This document shows, piece after piece, positions 38,401 to 50,500 of a DNA stretch of 64,000 bases. The notes below the pieces were generated by a model. The model saw only the letters and a list, made by a program, of their open reading frames with translations. It ran no database searches and was not told the origin of the DNA. The stretch comes from Camarhynchus parvulus (Eukaryota > Chordata > Aves > Passeriformes > Thraupidae): the NCBI RefSeq assembly GCF_901933205.1, contig NC_044578.1:14098501-14162500 (forward strand). Direction: 5' to 3'. Each line of letters begins with the position of its first letter. The stretch's first letter is position 1. Position numbers and translations under genes: made by a program.

Positions 38401-39612
38401 CCAAGAGGAAGATGTGCAAAGAAAATCATTGACACCTAACATTAGTGCTCATGGCCTCGTGCAAATATTAAAAAACATTATTTTGAAAATGTTCTAAGTA
38501 ATTATAAACCTTTACAAGCCTTTCTCCAAAGTGATTTTGTATCTTCCTACTAAAACAAAGAAAAAAACCAGCCAAAAACCTTTACCTTCAAAATTTGTAT
38601 TTTGTAACAAGGCACCTACACTTTTCTTCTGTGTGTTGACCAGTCCTCTGTCTCAGGTTTCTGCATAGTGTGACAGCTCTTTCAGTGTCTCGAGCACACA
38701 GAAGTCTAAATGCCTCCAACACTTAAAAGTTCAGTGAGGTTTCTTTGTGTTAGGAGGGCTGAGCAATTTTTGTGGAGCTTTCTGTTGGTTTGTTTCAAAT
38801 AAAAACTAAACCAAACTAACACAAACCAATTCACTGGCGCTGCCAGCCTTGCCCAGCACGGTTTGTGGTCTCTTACCTAAGACAGTCATGACAGTCTTCA
38901 TAAGCTTCACAGGGGTTCTCCTCCGGCTGATGGACCCGCTAGTGTGTGAGGACAAGACGTTGGTTTTCCTCTGGACATACATGTAGATTCTTATGTAAAC
39001 CACCACCATAATGAAGAAGACAACCAGGTTTAAGACACTCCAGAACACCAGGTAACTTCTGCTGTAAATGGGTGCCAGGGATGAGCAGACAGTAATGTCA
39101 CAGAGGCAGTTCCAGCCCAAGGTCGGAACAGCACCCATGAAAATAGCAATGGCCCAGATGGAAATGATGAGGAAGGTGACTCTCTTCTTGGTGAGGTTGC
39201 TGTGGATCTTCATGCGCATGATGGACATGTGGCGCTCCACGGCAATGACCAGGAGGTTCACCAGGGACGCCGTCAGGCTGGTGTCCAGCAGACCCTGGCG
39301 CAGGAACCAGCGGTTCACTGTCAGCGTCTTCGACACCGGGCCCGTGTTGAACATCAAGAACACGTAGGCGATTCCAGCAAAAAAGTCTGCAGCTGCTAGG
39401 TTGGCCAGAAGATAGTAAAAGGGAAAGTGAAACCTCTTGTTCTTCACCACAGCTGCTATGACCAAGGAATTTGAGATAAAAATGAAGAGGCAGAAGAAGG
39501 TGCCAAAGCACAGAACACCGATGAGCTGCGGTCCTCTCCACTCATCCGCCGTGTCCGTCTTTGTCCTGTTGTAGAAAAAGTCCATGCGCTTGTCATAGTA
39601 GCATTCGTTCAT
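32129..39612 (-). CDS. LPAR3: Lysophosphatidic acid receptor 3 (LPA3/EDG7), complete coding sequence in two exons
   Basis: This is a class A G-protein-coupled receptor for lysophosphatidic acid at the plasma membrane, known to couple mainly to Gq and Gi. The coding sequence joins 39612-38877 and 32478-32129 on the minus strand. It totals 1086 bases and encodes 361 residues, against 353 in the human protein as I recall it. Visible features are an N-glycosylation site NRT at 15-17 and seven hydrophobic segments. Arg105-Gln106 in TM3 is the pair known to bind the LPA headgroup. ERH at 126-128 is this family's form of the DRY motif. CWTP sits at 251-254 in TM6, NPIIY at 289-293 in TM7, and Cys309-Cys310 is a likely palmitoylation site after TM7. 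The start was chosen because MNEC plus the following residues align with LPA3 N-termini. The intron splits Gly246 (phase 1) at the usual LPA-receptor position in TM6. The promoter is probably the CpG island at 47.7-48.4 kb. MCOLN2 lies upstream on the same strand, as in other vertebrates. Confidence 0.97.
32479..38876 (-). other. LPAR3: LPAR3 intron between the two coding exons
   Basis: This phase-1 intron of about 6.4 kb has GTAAGA at its 5' end (38876) and TTTCTAG at its 3' end (32479). It contains only short chance open frames, including several of 60-160 codons that match nothing recognised. A small hairpin-forming sequence lies at about 36505-36527. No nested gene is apparent. Confidence 0.9.
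36505..36527. repeat. Short inverted repeat (hairpin-forming) in the LPAR3 intron
   Basis: The sequence TCACTTGG TGA CCAAGTGA forms a perfect 8-base-pair stem with a 3-base loop, and imperfect pairing extends outward. It could form a hairpin in DNA or RNA. No function is suggested by its surroundings. Confidence 0.7.
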
Positions 39613-39634
39613 CCTGGATTAAAGCCCCTGCATC
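38877..39634 (-). CDS. LPAR3: LPAR3 first coding exon (5'UTR tail, residues 1-245 and the first base of codon 246)
   Basis: The exon begins after a CCCTCCCTAG acceptor at 39635-39636 with a 22-base 5'UTR piece, and translation starts at 39612. It encodes the extracellular N-terminus, TM1 to TM5, the third intracellular loop and the start of TM6. It ends at 38877 with the donor G|GTAAGA. The third loop contains SISRRRTP, as in other LPA3 receptors. The 5'UTR piece carries a four-codon upstream ORF, listed separately. Confidence 0.96.
39619..39633 (-). other. Upstream ORF of LPAR3 (four codons plus stop)
   Basis: On the minus strand ATGCAGGGGCTTTAA lies entirely within the 5'UTR part of the coding exon. 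Its stop codon ends six bases before the LPAR3 start codon. It starts one base after the splice acceptor, so in spliced mRNA its initiation context is set partly by the upstream exon. Such a short upstream ORF could lower translation or force reinitiation at the main start. It is seen directly; any effect is an inference. Confidence 0.75.
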
Positions 39635-39636
39635 CT

Positions 39637-42600
39637 AGGGAGGGTGGGAGGGAAAAAGAAAGAAGATTGACAATTAGCTAATAGTCCTTGCTTCGACCAC
39701 CATACCTTCCTTTCTGGGGGACAGGGACACGAGAGGGTGTATATTTGCAGGCCTTAAGTAAAAAATCAAACTGTACAGGGTGGATACAGAAGATATTCTG
39801 GAGGACCAGAGTGCATGATGCTTGGATGAATCAGGAATTTAAAAATATTTTCCTACTTAAAAAATTCCAGCACAGTTCTTTTGCACAAGCGTTCATACTG
39901 TACAAGCAACAAAGTGGAAGTTGAAAAAATTACTTTCTGGAGGTCATGGAGAAAATCTGAGCAACAGCCAAGCCATTTTTGCTGTGAAATCCCATGTTTG
40001 AGCCACAGCCCCATCATTATTTCCATTTCTCAGTGTAGCCAGTTGGGATAGGGAAGTATAAATCATAACCCTTCCACTCTGACTAAGCAATAAAAGACCC
40101 ATTGCAGAAAATTTTTTTTGTTTGTTTTTCACTTACATATTAATAAATGTAAAAATATATGTATATAAGATACTACAGGCGTATATATTCTGTGTGCATA
40201 TCTGTTATTTACTACTAGAGAACTTCAGTAAATGTGCTGAAAAGGGAAAAATATTTTCTAGATATTTGGCTATTCTAAAGCCAAGAATTATTTTACTGGG
40301 CTCTCAAGCACCACACAGCCCAGTTATCTTTAAATCAAAATCCACTTCCCTACCCAACCACAGGTTAAAGCAAGCCCCAGGAGCAGCAGTAGTGCTGGGG
40401 TTTATTTCTCATACCCACTCAGCACTATTTTGGACACAGGGCTATTAAACCTGATGATGGAGAGGGAGTCCAAGTTCCAGCTTACATCACACTTCTGCTG
40501 CTCCGGTGAGGTCAATGTCAGCTGCTTTGGCAACTTCACTGCCTGTTTTATGAACCAAACTGAACCTGCACTAATTTACACAGGAGATCTGACAGCAATT
40601 ACTCATGGCTGCTGGAGCCCATGCAGGGTCTCATAGCTCAGAAGGGAGAGTTTGTGTCTGACAATCACCAGCCCTCACATTCACTGTCAGTATCTGAAGA
40701 AGGATTTTGGCAGTTCATTAAGAGATATTGTATAGTTTTAGCAAAACCCAGGAACACAGCCATGGCACAAAATGCTAGCTATTATACAGAGTGGCACCAA
40801 CAAAAAAACTAGAAGAGGTGGTTACAGGCAGAAAGATTTTAAAAAGCATAGGCTTTCCACCTCTGCATCTAAAATTGTTAGCAGATAAACATCAGGTTCA
40901 CTTAGTCTATTATTACCCTGTGGTTATTTTACAGTTAAATCTCATCTCCCAAGAGACTGGGAAGCAAAGTAAACAATCCCCAGCAGTGGTTAATGCATCA
41001 TTGTTATATTAAAGGTTCCTTCCAAGCTTTGAACTAAAAAGGTCCATCTTTTGTCATTTATGTTATGCTACTTGGGTTATTTCATGCAATATTTATAGTA
41101 ATTTTAAATCAAATTACACAATTCCATAATGAATATTTTCAGGAACTTTTTCTTTTTTAATATTCTATTTTTCTGAACTAGATCCTTAGCCTTTTTTCCT
41201 TGATTTTTCTTAATTCTCACCTAGCAGTCAACATGAAAGTGGGCCACTTGACATTGTTGTCCATTTTATTACCCTCAAGAACCTGGCCAGCCCCTTTTTT
41301 TACAAAAGACTATTACTTAAAGCATCAAATTTAAATACATAGTCGGAACTAAGAACAGCTACTTAAGGACAAGAAGTGGAAGGAAACAAGTAAATCATCC
41401 CTTGTGCTGAAATATTACAGAGCATCCCTCCATCTAAAAATAAAAAAGCCTCAGCAATGCAGATCCACTGCAATGAGTCAACTGGAATTCAACGCCCACT
41501 GCTCCCTGCTCAGGGAACAAGGGGGAGTTGGGCAGTCAGCACATTCCCCATTCTCACCTAGGAGCAACTCAAAAATCAAATTCAGTCTGTAAGGGACCAG
41601 AAGTCCCTGAGGAGCTGCAGACAACAGCTACTGGAGTAGCCCAGTGCTGGGAACCCTGCCAGCAGAGAAGCCTCTGCTCTAACACATCAAAGCATCAAAG
41701 GACTTACTGAGCTTGACATTAAGCTTTTACAGAACAGCCCAAATGCCTGCAAATAGAAGCAGCATTTTGGGCAAGAATGGCAGGGAAAAGAAAAAAAAAT
41801 CCCCAAAAGCCAAAACTGTGAAAATTACAGGGAAGGTTTTCTGAACATGTTGTATCTTACTGTGTAATCATCTCAACAGATGAATCTCTTGCTTGCAGTG
41901 ACAGGAGAGTAAAGAAATCTACAGATGCTTTTTGCATCTCATCTGTTTAAAAGCTTAAAAAAGATCCAAAATATCAACTATGAATTTATTCTAAATACTT
42001 CAGCTTAATGAAGTCCCATCCTTATTTGAAGTAGTATTTGAACCAAAGAAAAAAACCATTCACACATCCATAATTCTCCACTGAAATAATTGCGCTACAA
42101 ACACTTACTGTCACACAGCAGAGCTCAAACGACAAATGATTTTGAAAGAGATGTCTTGAGGTATTGAGGTGAGATGAGAAGGAGCAGAAAAGCATCCAGC
42201 TGAGGTCTCAGAGTCACAGGGCAGACCCTGGAGATTTCCAAATGGAAGCTGCACCAAAGCAGAAGCTGAACCGGACCAAGTTTACATCCCAGTCCTTTGG
42301 AGATGCAGCACGCGGCTGTCTGCGCCAGCCTGGGTGCAAAAAGCACTTACACACCAGGGGCCTTGCAGACAGTGCAGGGTTTTCTTCACACCTTTATCTG
42401 AAGTCCTCCCAGCAGAATGAGCCTGGTACAGCTGTGACAGTGCTATGCAGCTGAATCCTCAGTGGTCCTGCCCCAGTCCACAGCAGGCACAGGGATAGGA
42501 TATTCCATAGTTCCTGGCATGTGACATGTCCTGGAAGGACTTTCTACTCCAGGTCTTCTCTTCTGCAGTCAGATCAGAGATGTTTACCTTAATCAGGGCA

Positions 42601-45600
42601 GGTTTAAACTTAAGAAGAAAAAAATAACCCTTAAATATAACCCTTTATTAAAATAATCCTTAAATATTACATATTTCAGATCTGTTTATTAAATACACAA
42701 GAATTTGAGTATTCAGGCAAAATACTGTTCAGTCAGTAGAAAAACAGCTAAACTTATCAGTCCAGACTTAAAAAGGCTAGAGAGTCATCCAGAGTCTGCA
42801 GCAGAGAGCTCCCCTGTTGCGCTACTCACTTAAAGGAGAATTGTCTTATTTTGCTTTGAAATTGGCTCTCCCAAGCTTGAGAGTTCTTGGTTTTTTTTTA
42901 TGAGAAAGGACAGCAGACAATCTCTATTCACCTGTTCTACACTACTTGGTGTTTCCTATCCCCTCATGCAGATCTCCAGCAGTTATCACATACTGCATAT
43001 TCTACAGGTGAGTTGAGCTAACAGCTTGCTCTTTTACTTGCAGGCAAATACATCAAAACTTGTCAAGTGCCAAAAACATACCCTTGTCTAAAAGGTTCTT
43101 TCCCTCATTTCAACTTATTTAATTACCTCATTTCAACCAATAGTAGCCACAAAGATCACAAAATGATGGACTATGAACTGCATTTTCCAATATCACTCTT
43201 GAGCAAACATTCAAGCTTTTTCTTTTTTGAGTGGGAAAAATCCTCTGTTCCAAAAAACCTCGAAGGATTTGGAATTTTGGCTAAACTGTTTACAAACTTA
43301 CAAGCACACTTCAAGAATTCTTCCCAATATATAACATCTTGAACATTATTTGTCTCAATGACATATATACATATTTTAACTGCTTATAAATTCCTCTAGG
43401 ACAGTATAACTCCTACCAAGTCAGAATATGTTCTTCACTGTTCTCTAAATAAAAGTCAAGAATTTGCATGACTGTGTAGGAATATATTACACTGGCTACC
43501 TGAATAAAGAGTTAGTGAAATAAAACAACACTTAAATAATGTTTTTGACAAAAGGTTGGGCTAGTTGCAAGCTAGCATGCTTTAATGGTTGTTATTCAAC
43601 TGGAATCTTGTTTGGTTCAATAAATTCACTGAAAATCTGTATATTTATAATGAAATTTAATATCAGCTGTTTAAGTCAAGGATTTTGCTGATTGAAATTG
43701 TGATTAAAATTAGCTTTAAGTAATTTTGATTAAAAATTAAATCTTGCCTGTAAATCAGCTCTAAGTTGAGTTACTCATTATTAATGCAAACACTTCTCAA
43801 GGAAAAAACAAATAGTATTTTAATGATAAAGTCATTATAAAATTTAGCCTGCAAGCCATAATGTAATTCAAGGCACATTCCCATGGTTTTCCTCCCTGTC
43901 CATTAAAAACCAAGATGTTTCAATACATTGGCTACAACTTTATTGAAGGGCTGGCGTCAGTTTGGGGGCCTTTGATGGCTTCTACCCTGTTTCTGTATAA
44001 ATGCAAGAGGGAGGGAGCAGACAGAAAGCTACAGTGGGAGAATTCAAGCCAGCTTTAGAGATGGACTGAAAGGTCCTGAGAGCAAAACTGAGCCTACAAG
44101 GAGGACAAAAGTGCTGAAGCGCTTTAGCAGGGCAGAAAGCCATCCCAGGGGAGAGGAAGGGTGTGTGCCCAGGCAGAACTGCAGCCTGGCTTACTGAGCT
44201 GGCACAGGAATTTCTGTGCAGGATTTCAGGGTAGTTCAACAGCCAAAGGATCCACTGTGGAGCAGGAGAGATCCCAGAGCCAGCACAGCCCGGGCAGCTC
44301 TGTGAGATGGCGCAGAGCAGCGAGCTGTGCCCAGGCTCAGCCTGCCAAGCAGGCAGCCTGCCAGCCCTGCCCAAGCACTTGGCCTCCTGGCTCCCCTTCT
44401 CCATTAGCACAGACCAGGCATTAAATACAGATCTCTAAGAAAGTTTGAAACTTATTACAAAAGTTGCTCTGCAGAAAGCTGAGTTTATCACAGTGATTGA
44501 TCACAGGCACAGGTGGCACACTGTGAAATACTCTCTGCCCATTCAGACTGTCACTGCAGAGAAATATCAGCAGCAATTTTCTACTTGCACACATTCCTTC
44601 AGCTTTTTTAATCTACCCTACAAGCGGCAGATGGCTCTTGCAGAGCACCCCAAAAGGAGTGTCTGGAGGTTTGCAGCCAGTGCAGCCCCTGCCAGGGCTC
44701 CCCAGAGCACAACATTTGCCTGACTGCACCCTGTGCCACAGGCAGACACAGACAGCCTCTGTCCTGTCCTCTTCTGCTGGATAAACCACCCCTGCTGCTT
44801 TTTTCTCACTACTGAAAAGCTCTCTCTCACCTTGTTCCCCAGAGGAAGGCACAGGCAGAAGCAAGGCAGGGTGCTGGGCAGCCAGAGCTATAACAGCAGC
44901 AGGACCAGCTCACAATGGGAATTGGTTCCTTGTTCCCCTCCACACCCTGCTACATGTATGGCCAGCAAGGAAAACACAACCCGATGATTGCACAGTAACC
45001 CAAGAAACCCATCCAGGTTACCTCAGTTTAGAAAGAAATACCAGTGCAGAAAAGGGTGTGTAACATAGCAGAAGCCAAAAAATGTTAATATGTAACTGTA
45101 AGGAAGAGTTTTGTGAGGTAAGTGCTCTGGTTCACTTTTAGTTGTCTTTAACAGTTTATTGATATTATAACCAAAATCAATTTAGAGAAACAAACTGAAA
45201 GGAAGCACATAGAGAACACAAAATTATGCCTACAAATATATCTAAACTAAAGCTTTTTTTTTATCTGGTACATTATTGAAGCCAACATTCATTTAACAGG
45301 TCCTACAGAGACAAATTATCTCAGAAATGCAACTGTTTTACATTTTGTTTATTACAGAAATTGTACAGGCACTGCCTGTACTTGAAACAGCATGGTACAC
45401 AGTATACTTCAAGGACCTGAGAATGTAATTTTTCAAAAACATTTTTTAAATGCAGCTTTAGAAAATTAAAAAAAAAAGTTATGACTAAAAAAACATGAGG
45501 CCAAATTAATACGTTTTTCAGCCAGAGAACTTGCTTATTAGTAAGGGAATCTACTTGTGGTTTTGTTTGGCTCTATTTTTTTCTTTAACTCCAAGTAGTA

Positions 45601-47690
45601 TCTCCAAGTTCAGATAACTTGCTGAACTCAAATCAATCACTCCCCAGCAGCATTATCCCACTACCTTGGTCTTCAACACCTTTTAGACTAAGGAGAGCAA
45701 AGTGCCACATTCATTTTCTCTCCAAGTCTGTTTCACTTACATAATGTTAACTTATGGAAAGTACAGCAGCACTCATACTTCCACCATGGCTCTGGATGTT
45801 TCCAGTAATAGTCCATTTCTGTGGTGTCATCTTTTGGACTGGGAAGGGAGCGGGGCAAAAGGAATGGAGATTATTATTTGGCAACTCTTAAGTATCTGTG
45901 GTGGAAACATTTAAGGTTTTTATTTATCATACACCCTGCATAAAAGGTACCATATAGCATACCAATGCTATATGGTACAAATCGAGAGCCTCAAAAAAAG
46001 TATTAAACCTACCAAAAATATAGACCCTCAAGACTAAATATTTAAAGTTGCAGAGAGAGGAAGTAGTACTACCAGCCACGAACCACCGTGCTCTGTACAC
46101 ACAGTCAGATAAGAGGCTTAAAAATCACTGTCAGGGCACACAAGAGTTACCCTGTGCACATAAGTGACAGTGCTGTTCCTCTGCAGACTGCTGCAGGCTG
46201 ACATTGACAGTAGAACTCTGACACAGGGATACAGGGGCACCTCCACCTAGGTATTGCAAAGCTCAAGCTCCAGCTCCTGAAATCCCTCTAGTACAAAGCT
46301 GCTCTAATGCACTAAATTGTCTGAAAGCTCTGATACATTGCAGGAATTTGTTAGGGACAGATAGCAAGTTACTCACTAGTTACCACAAGTTTAGACTTCA
46401 GACTTTGGTAATTTAAGACTTTCTGAAATTATGGTTTACTAGATCTATATATGGAGTTCAAACTAAAAACTTTGCTGCAAAGCCTTCATTTAGTCTCCTT
46501 TAAGTGTGGTTCTGGAAGGAGCTGGCAGGTCATCCTATAATGCGGAAACAGACACAGCATTTAAAGTATTTAAAAGTCATTCAAACAGCCCATACATTGT
46601 GAAACATGCCTAGAAGAAAATACCTGTTCTGCTTCTAAAGTAAGTTTCCCATTTCTGCAGAATGCCCAGGTCCTCTCACTGATCACTACCAGCTCCATTT
46701 TACCATTCAACAAATCGGCTTTCTTTCACAAAGCCTACAGAATGCAGATACAGACTATTTCAGCACAGTCCCAAACAAGTAAATTTTACTGTTTATTTTC
46801 AGGACATAATGATGAGGACCTAAATCACACCACTGCTGATTAAAACAAGTCACTTGACTGCATCTGATCTCTTAAGATATTCAGAGTCTGAGTTCACAAG
46901 CAAATGTGTCAGTGGAGCTGTTAGCAATAGCACACTCAAAGACCTTTTTGCTCAAGACATAGAAGTTGGCCTAATGGCATAATATAGAATTCAGGTATGT
47001 CAATCTTTAATTCTAATATCCAAGATAAATACATTCTCTTGAGCATCAAATCATATACTTCAGAGATTTTATTTCATTATCTGATAGCATAAAGCCTATG
47101 CTGTAAGACATTCCTAAAAGGTCAGCGTAGCACAGGAGGATAAGGACACAGCCAGTCTAACTTGTCTGAAACTTTCACCTAGCATTCTGAAAAAAAGCTA
47201 AATACATCTCTCAGCCCTCCACGGTGGTAGGAACTGCCGCTTCTTTACTGATTATGAAGATTTGGTTTGTGGGGCTGTTTGATTTGCTTGCTTTTAGTTT
47301 AATTTTCAGTACAGAGATAAGCTTAGTGAAATCAGATTTTTCACCGTATAACTGGATTTGAGTTGTGCTTCCTGCTGCACCTTTTCAAAGACCTTAAGAA
47401 CATGCAAGAAGCTGCACACACAGAACAGCTTAAAGAACGAAGCTACAGCAATTCAGCTTACCAGTCTGCAACAAGAAACGTCTTTTTCTAGACTCATATC
47501 ACAAATAGGAGACCAGACCTAAGTACATGATCTCTGGAAACCCAAGGGTACAAAACTGCTTCCTCTCCCTCCTGCCACCACTTTGTTTCCTTAAGGGAAA
47601 GAACGTATCATACAAAATAATGCAGTGTGTTTTTTCGGTGTATTGCATGGATTAAGATAACGCCGAATTTAAAAACCGCTTAACACGGGA
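39637..47690 (-). other. LPAR3: Probable LPAR3 5' intron
   Basis: This is the stretch between the coding exon's acceptor and the CpG island at 47.7 kb. It is AT-rich and shows no recognised coding exon on either strand. If the island is the LPAR3 promoter, this is a 5'UTR intron of about 8 kb, possibly interrupted by another noncoding exon. It holds a perfect palindrome at 45947-45978. The open frame at 43982-44410 on the minus strand is not recognised. Confidence 0.6.
45947..45978. repeat. Perfect palindrome with 14-bp arms and a 4-base loop
   Basis: GTACCATATAGCAT at 45947-45960 is followed by ACCA and then by its exact reverse complement ATGCTATATGGTAC at 45965-45978. Arms this long and perfect are rare by chance. 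It could be the relic of a small inverted-repeat element, a strong hairpin in the LPAR3 pre-mRNA, or a chance product of slippage. No flanking target-site duplication was recognised. Confidence 0.9.
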
Positions 47691-48390
47691 CCCTTTGCCG
47701 GCGCCCGCAGTCCGTACGAGCTGCCCGTGCCCCAGCAGGGCAAGGTTCCCGCACCCCGGGCTGTGCGAGCGGAGTCTCGAATGCTGGGAAACTCACGTGT
47801 GTGCTCCTGAACGCGCGTGTCCGTGCCCGCACACACCGCGACGGCTGTCCGGGACAGAGCGACAGCCCCGGCTCTGCCCCGCCGGGCTCGGGCTGCGCTC
47901 CGGCCGCTGCCCGCTCCGCTCACCGGCACGGCCCGGGGCGCCGCTACCACCGCAGAGAGTTTTACAGAAGTGAAGAAGTTTTGCCAGCCCGACTCCTGGA
48001 GCAAAGGCGCGTTGCTCGCGGAGCTCGTCCAGCCCGCAGTCACAGCGCTCCTTCCCACCGCTGCCCCCTCGCCGAGCCGCCGCCCCGGCCCCGCGGTCCG
48101 GTCGGTGGCAAGGGCTGCTGAGCCTGCCCGCCCCGGCCCCACTCACTCAGCGGCAGCCCCGGCCGGAGCGGAGCAGCGCCAGCGCCGCCGCCAGAGCGGG
48201 CCCGCCCGCCCCGCTCCGCTCCGCGCCCCGGCCCGCCCCGCCGGCCTTAACCCGTCCGGCCCCGCCCGCACCTGCCCCCGGCCCGAGAGCGGGAGAGCTC
48301 GCCCAGGGCTTCGTCTCCTCCCCGGGAGCAAGGTTTGGCTCTCCCGCGGCACGGGCGGCTGGAGAACGCTAGCGGGACTCCCGAGCTGCA
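47690..48390 (-). promoter_or_regulatory. LPAR3: CpG island, probable LPAR3 promoter and noncoding first exon
   Basis: CpG density rises sharply from about 47690 to 48390, with GC boxes of the CCCGCCCC type around 48205-48270. On the minus strand three strong splice-donor sequences occur: GTGAGT after 48147, GTGAGC at about 47918, and GTGAGT after 47797. This is what a leftward-transcribed noncoding exon with alternative donors would show. The next gene element to the left on this strand is the LPAR3 coding exon, whose acceptor at 39635 needs an upstream exon. The assignment to LPAR3 is therefore an inference from position and donor orientation. Long open frames across the island on both strands are composition effects. 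Confidence 0.65.
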
Positions 48391-48981
48391 CAAGTCTAAA
48401 GGGCTGTGCTGCCCGTCAGAAGGTCCATCATCATTCACGCATTAGGAAACAAATGCAAAACTCAAATAAAACTGCAATAACTTCTGCAAATAGATCCGGA
48501 CAATGCAGAGAGGTAGAGCACCACTCGTAGCTGTTCTTTAAAACAGTGTGAAAAGCAAAAAACCATTTCACACCCAGCAGTGATACAGAAACTTGGCAGC
48601 TCATGCCACCTCCAAGGGACCAGAGTGAGCACACACAGCTTTGCAATCAAAGACAAGCCAAACTCAAAAGTAGATGGTAGTACAAAACCAAATTTATCTG
48701 AAGCCTGTGATCAAGCAGATCTGACCCATTGCTACCCACCTCAATCACTTACTGAGGCCAGGCATATGCCCACATAGTACAGACCGAGACACAGACCGAG
48801 GTCTGCTCAGAGCTGAGCTGACTAAACAAAATCTCAGCAGAAGATCTCTGTCCCACTTCTCAAAAATCCTGGTAACAATTACAGCATGAATCTTAGGTGT
48901 TAAAGCCTATGTACAACCTTGCATGTGAACATTATATATGAAATGCCAAACAAACTCCATTCCAATTTTTTTCCTGTTTTA

Positions 48982-49030
48982 AACAAAACAAAACAAAAAA
49001 AAAAAAAAAAAAAAAAAAAAGGAAAAAAAA
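48982..49030. repeat. Poly(A) tract with flanking AAAAC repeats
   Basis: An uninterrupted run of 26 A residues at 48995-49020 is preceded by three AAAAC-type units and followed by GG and eight more A residues. It may be a microsatellite or the tail of a retroposed sequence inserted on the plus strand, but no recognisable retroposed body precedes it. Confidence 0.9.
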
Positions 49031-50284
49031 CCCACCTCAGAATAAGTGCCCAAAATCTTACTGACCCTGTCCCCCTCACTTGAATTCTCACCTTGAAGAT
49101 GGCTCAGGAAATTTTCTTCTCTTCCTTCCTGTCCAGGTCTCATCAAGCTTCTCATTGTCTCATCCATTTCTATCCTCCTTTTGTTACGTCCTATAAGCAA
49201 TTAGCAAAAGCTTCCTATTCCCAAAGAACAATACTATGAAAGGCAGCGTCCCTTTTTCAGAGCACTTTGCAAAAGTTTATGTTCCAGTTCTGCTTCCATT
49301 ACTGTGCATTACCTCCTTAGCAGCTGGAGTGGGACCACCTATTAGCCAGCAGCTGTGTTCAAATCTGTATTAATGTGCAGAATTCAGAGTCAACATATGC
49401 CAGATTTCCTGTTAAGTTTCACCTCTGTGGAACAGAGAGACAGTAATAGCCTCCAGCAAGTGTGTCTTATCTTCTTTTTCAAGAGGAAAAAAAACAGAAC
49501 ACCAGATGGTGAAGATAAAAAGTGGTTTCTACAGCACATTAGTGACCTGCTCTATTATGGTAGGGCTGAAGCAGCAGTCTAGCTAGCAAGCATTTCACAT
49601 GATTCAAATAATAAAAAAAAAATCAATACTGGACAAGAAAGACTTATGATTCCATTAGAGAAATTAAGTCTTAAACACAGTTAAGAATTATTAAGTATTC
49701 TCTGCATTTCTTTTGTTGATAATGCTTTCCCTCATTCCCTGAGGGGTTCTCTCACAAACAAGTATTCATGTGAGCAGTGGTTTTGGCAGGTCACATTAAG
49801 AAGGAGCTGGAGGTTGAGTGAGGAGCCACAGCTCCTGCAGCATGGCTCGGTGTCAGCAGCATGGGAGGCACCGCAGCTGCTCCAGGGAAGAGGCACCATC
49901 ACCTCTGGAGGTGATGAGCCTGTTACATTGTTCCTACATTACACCACTAATTACCTACACACTTGCTTTACTATCTGCTTCTGCTAAGTTCCAGTCTCTA
50001 ACCCAAGATTTCTGTAAGTACTGGCAGGGGGCACAGCAGTAAGGAAAACTCAGTTTATTTTCAGACATGATGGACCTGTTTGATTTAGAAAGAGCCACTG
50101 CAGAAAGCTAACCAGTAAAATAGCAGCAAATTCAGAAAACATCAGTGTTGTCTTATTCATTACAACACAGTTCTATTCCATAGTTTCAGAGTTACTACCA
50201 AAGCATCTGCAGCTAATTTAACAGACTGATCCAATGAAGGATATATTGCTGCAAATTGCTACAGAGACCTGAGCAGCTCCTCTG

Positions 50285-50500
50285 AGCACTCTTTCCATCT
50301 TCCATCCTCTTCTGGGATTCTCAATCTTCTCTTGAGCCCTTCTCTGGGGTTACCCTCTCCTGGGGTCCTCTATCCTCTTCTGGGATTTACCCTCTCCTGG
50401 GGTCCTCTACTCCCCATCCCCTCCAGGGGTTTTCCATCTTCTCCTGGGGTTACCTTCTCCTGGGGTTCTCCATCTCCTCCAGGGGGACTCTCCTGGTCCT
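50285..50500. repeat. Degenerate minisatellite with CTCCTGGGGT core
   Basis: About nine imperfect copies of a motif built on CTCCTGGGGT(T/C) recur every 17-27 bases. A higher-order repeat of about 47 bases is visible at 50343 and 50389. The copies vary in length and sequence, so it is an old array. It keeps the plus-strand frame open for 63 codons (50332-50523) with a Pro/Gly/Ser-rich translation, which I regard as incidental. Confidence 0.85.

Noticed and set aside
47669..48530. Open frames of up to 237 codons across the right CpG island
   Set aside because: Same compositional effect; the island is better explained as a promoter and noncoding exon.
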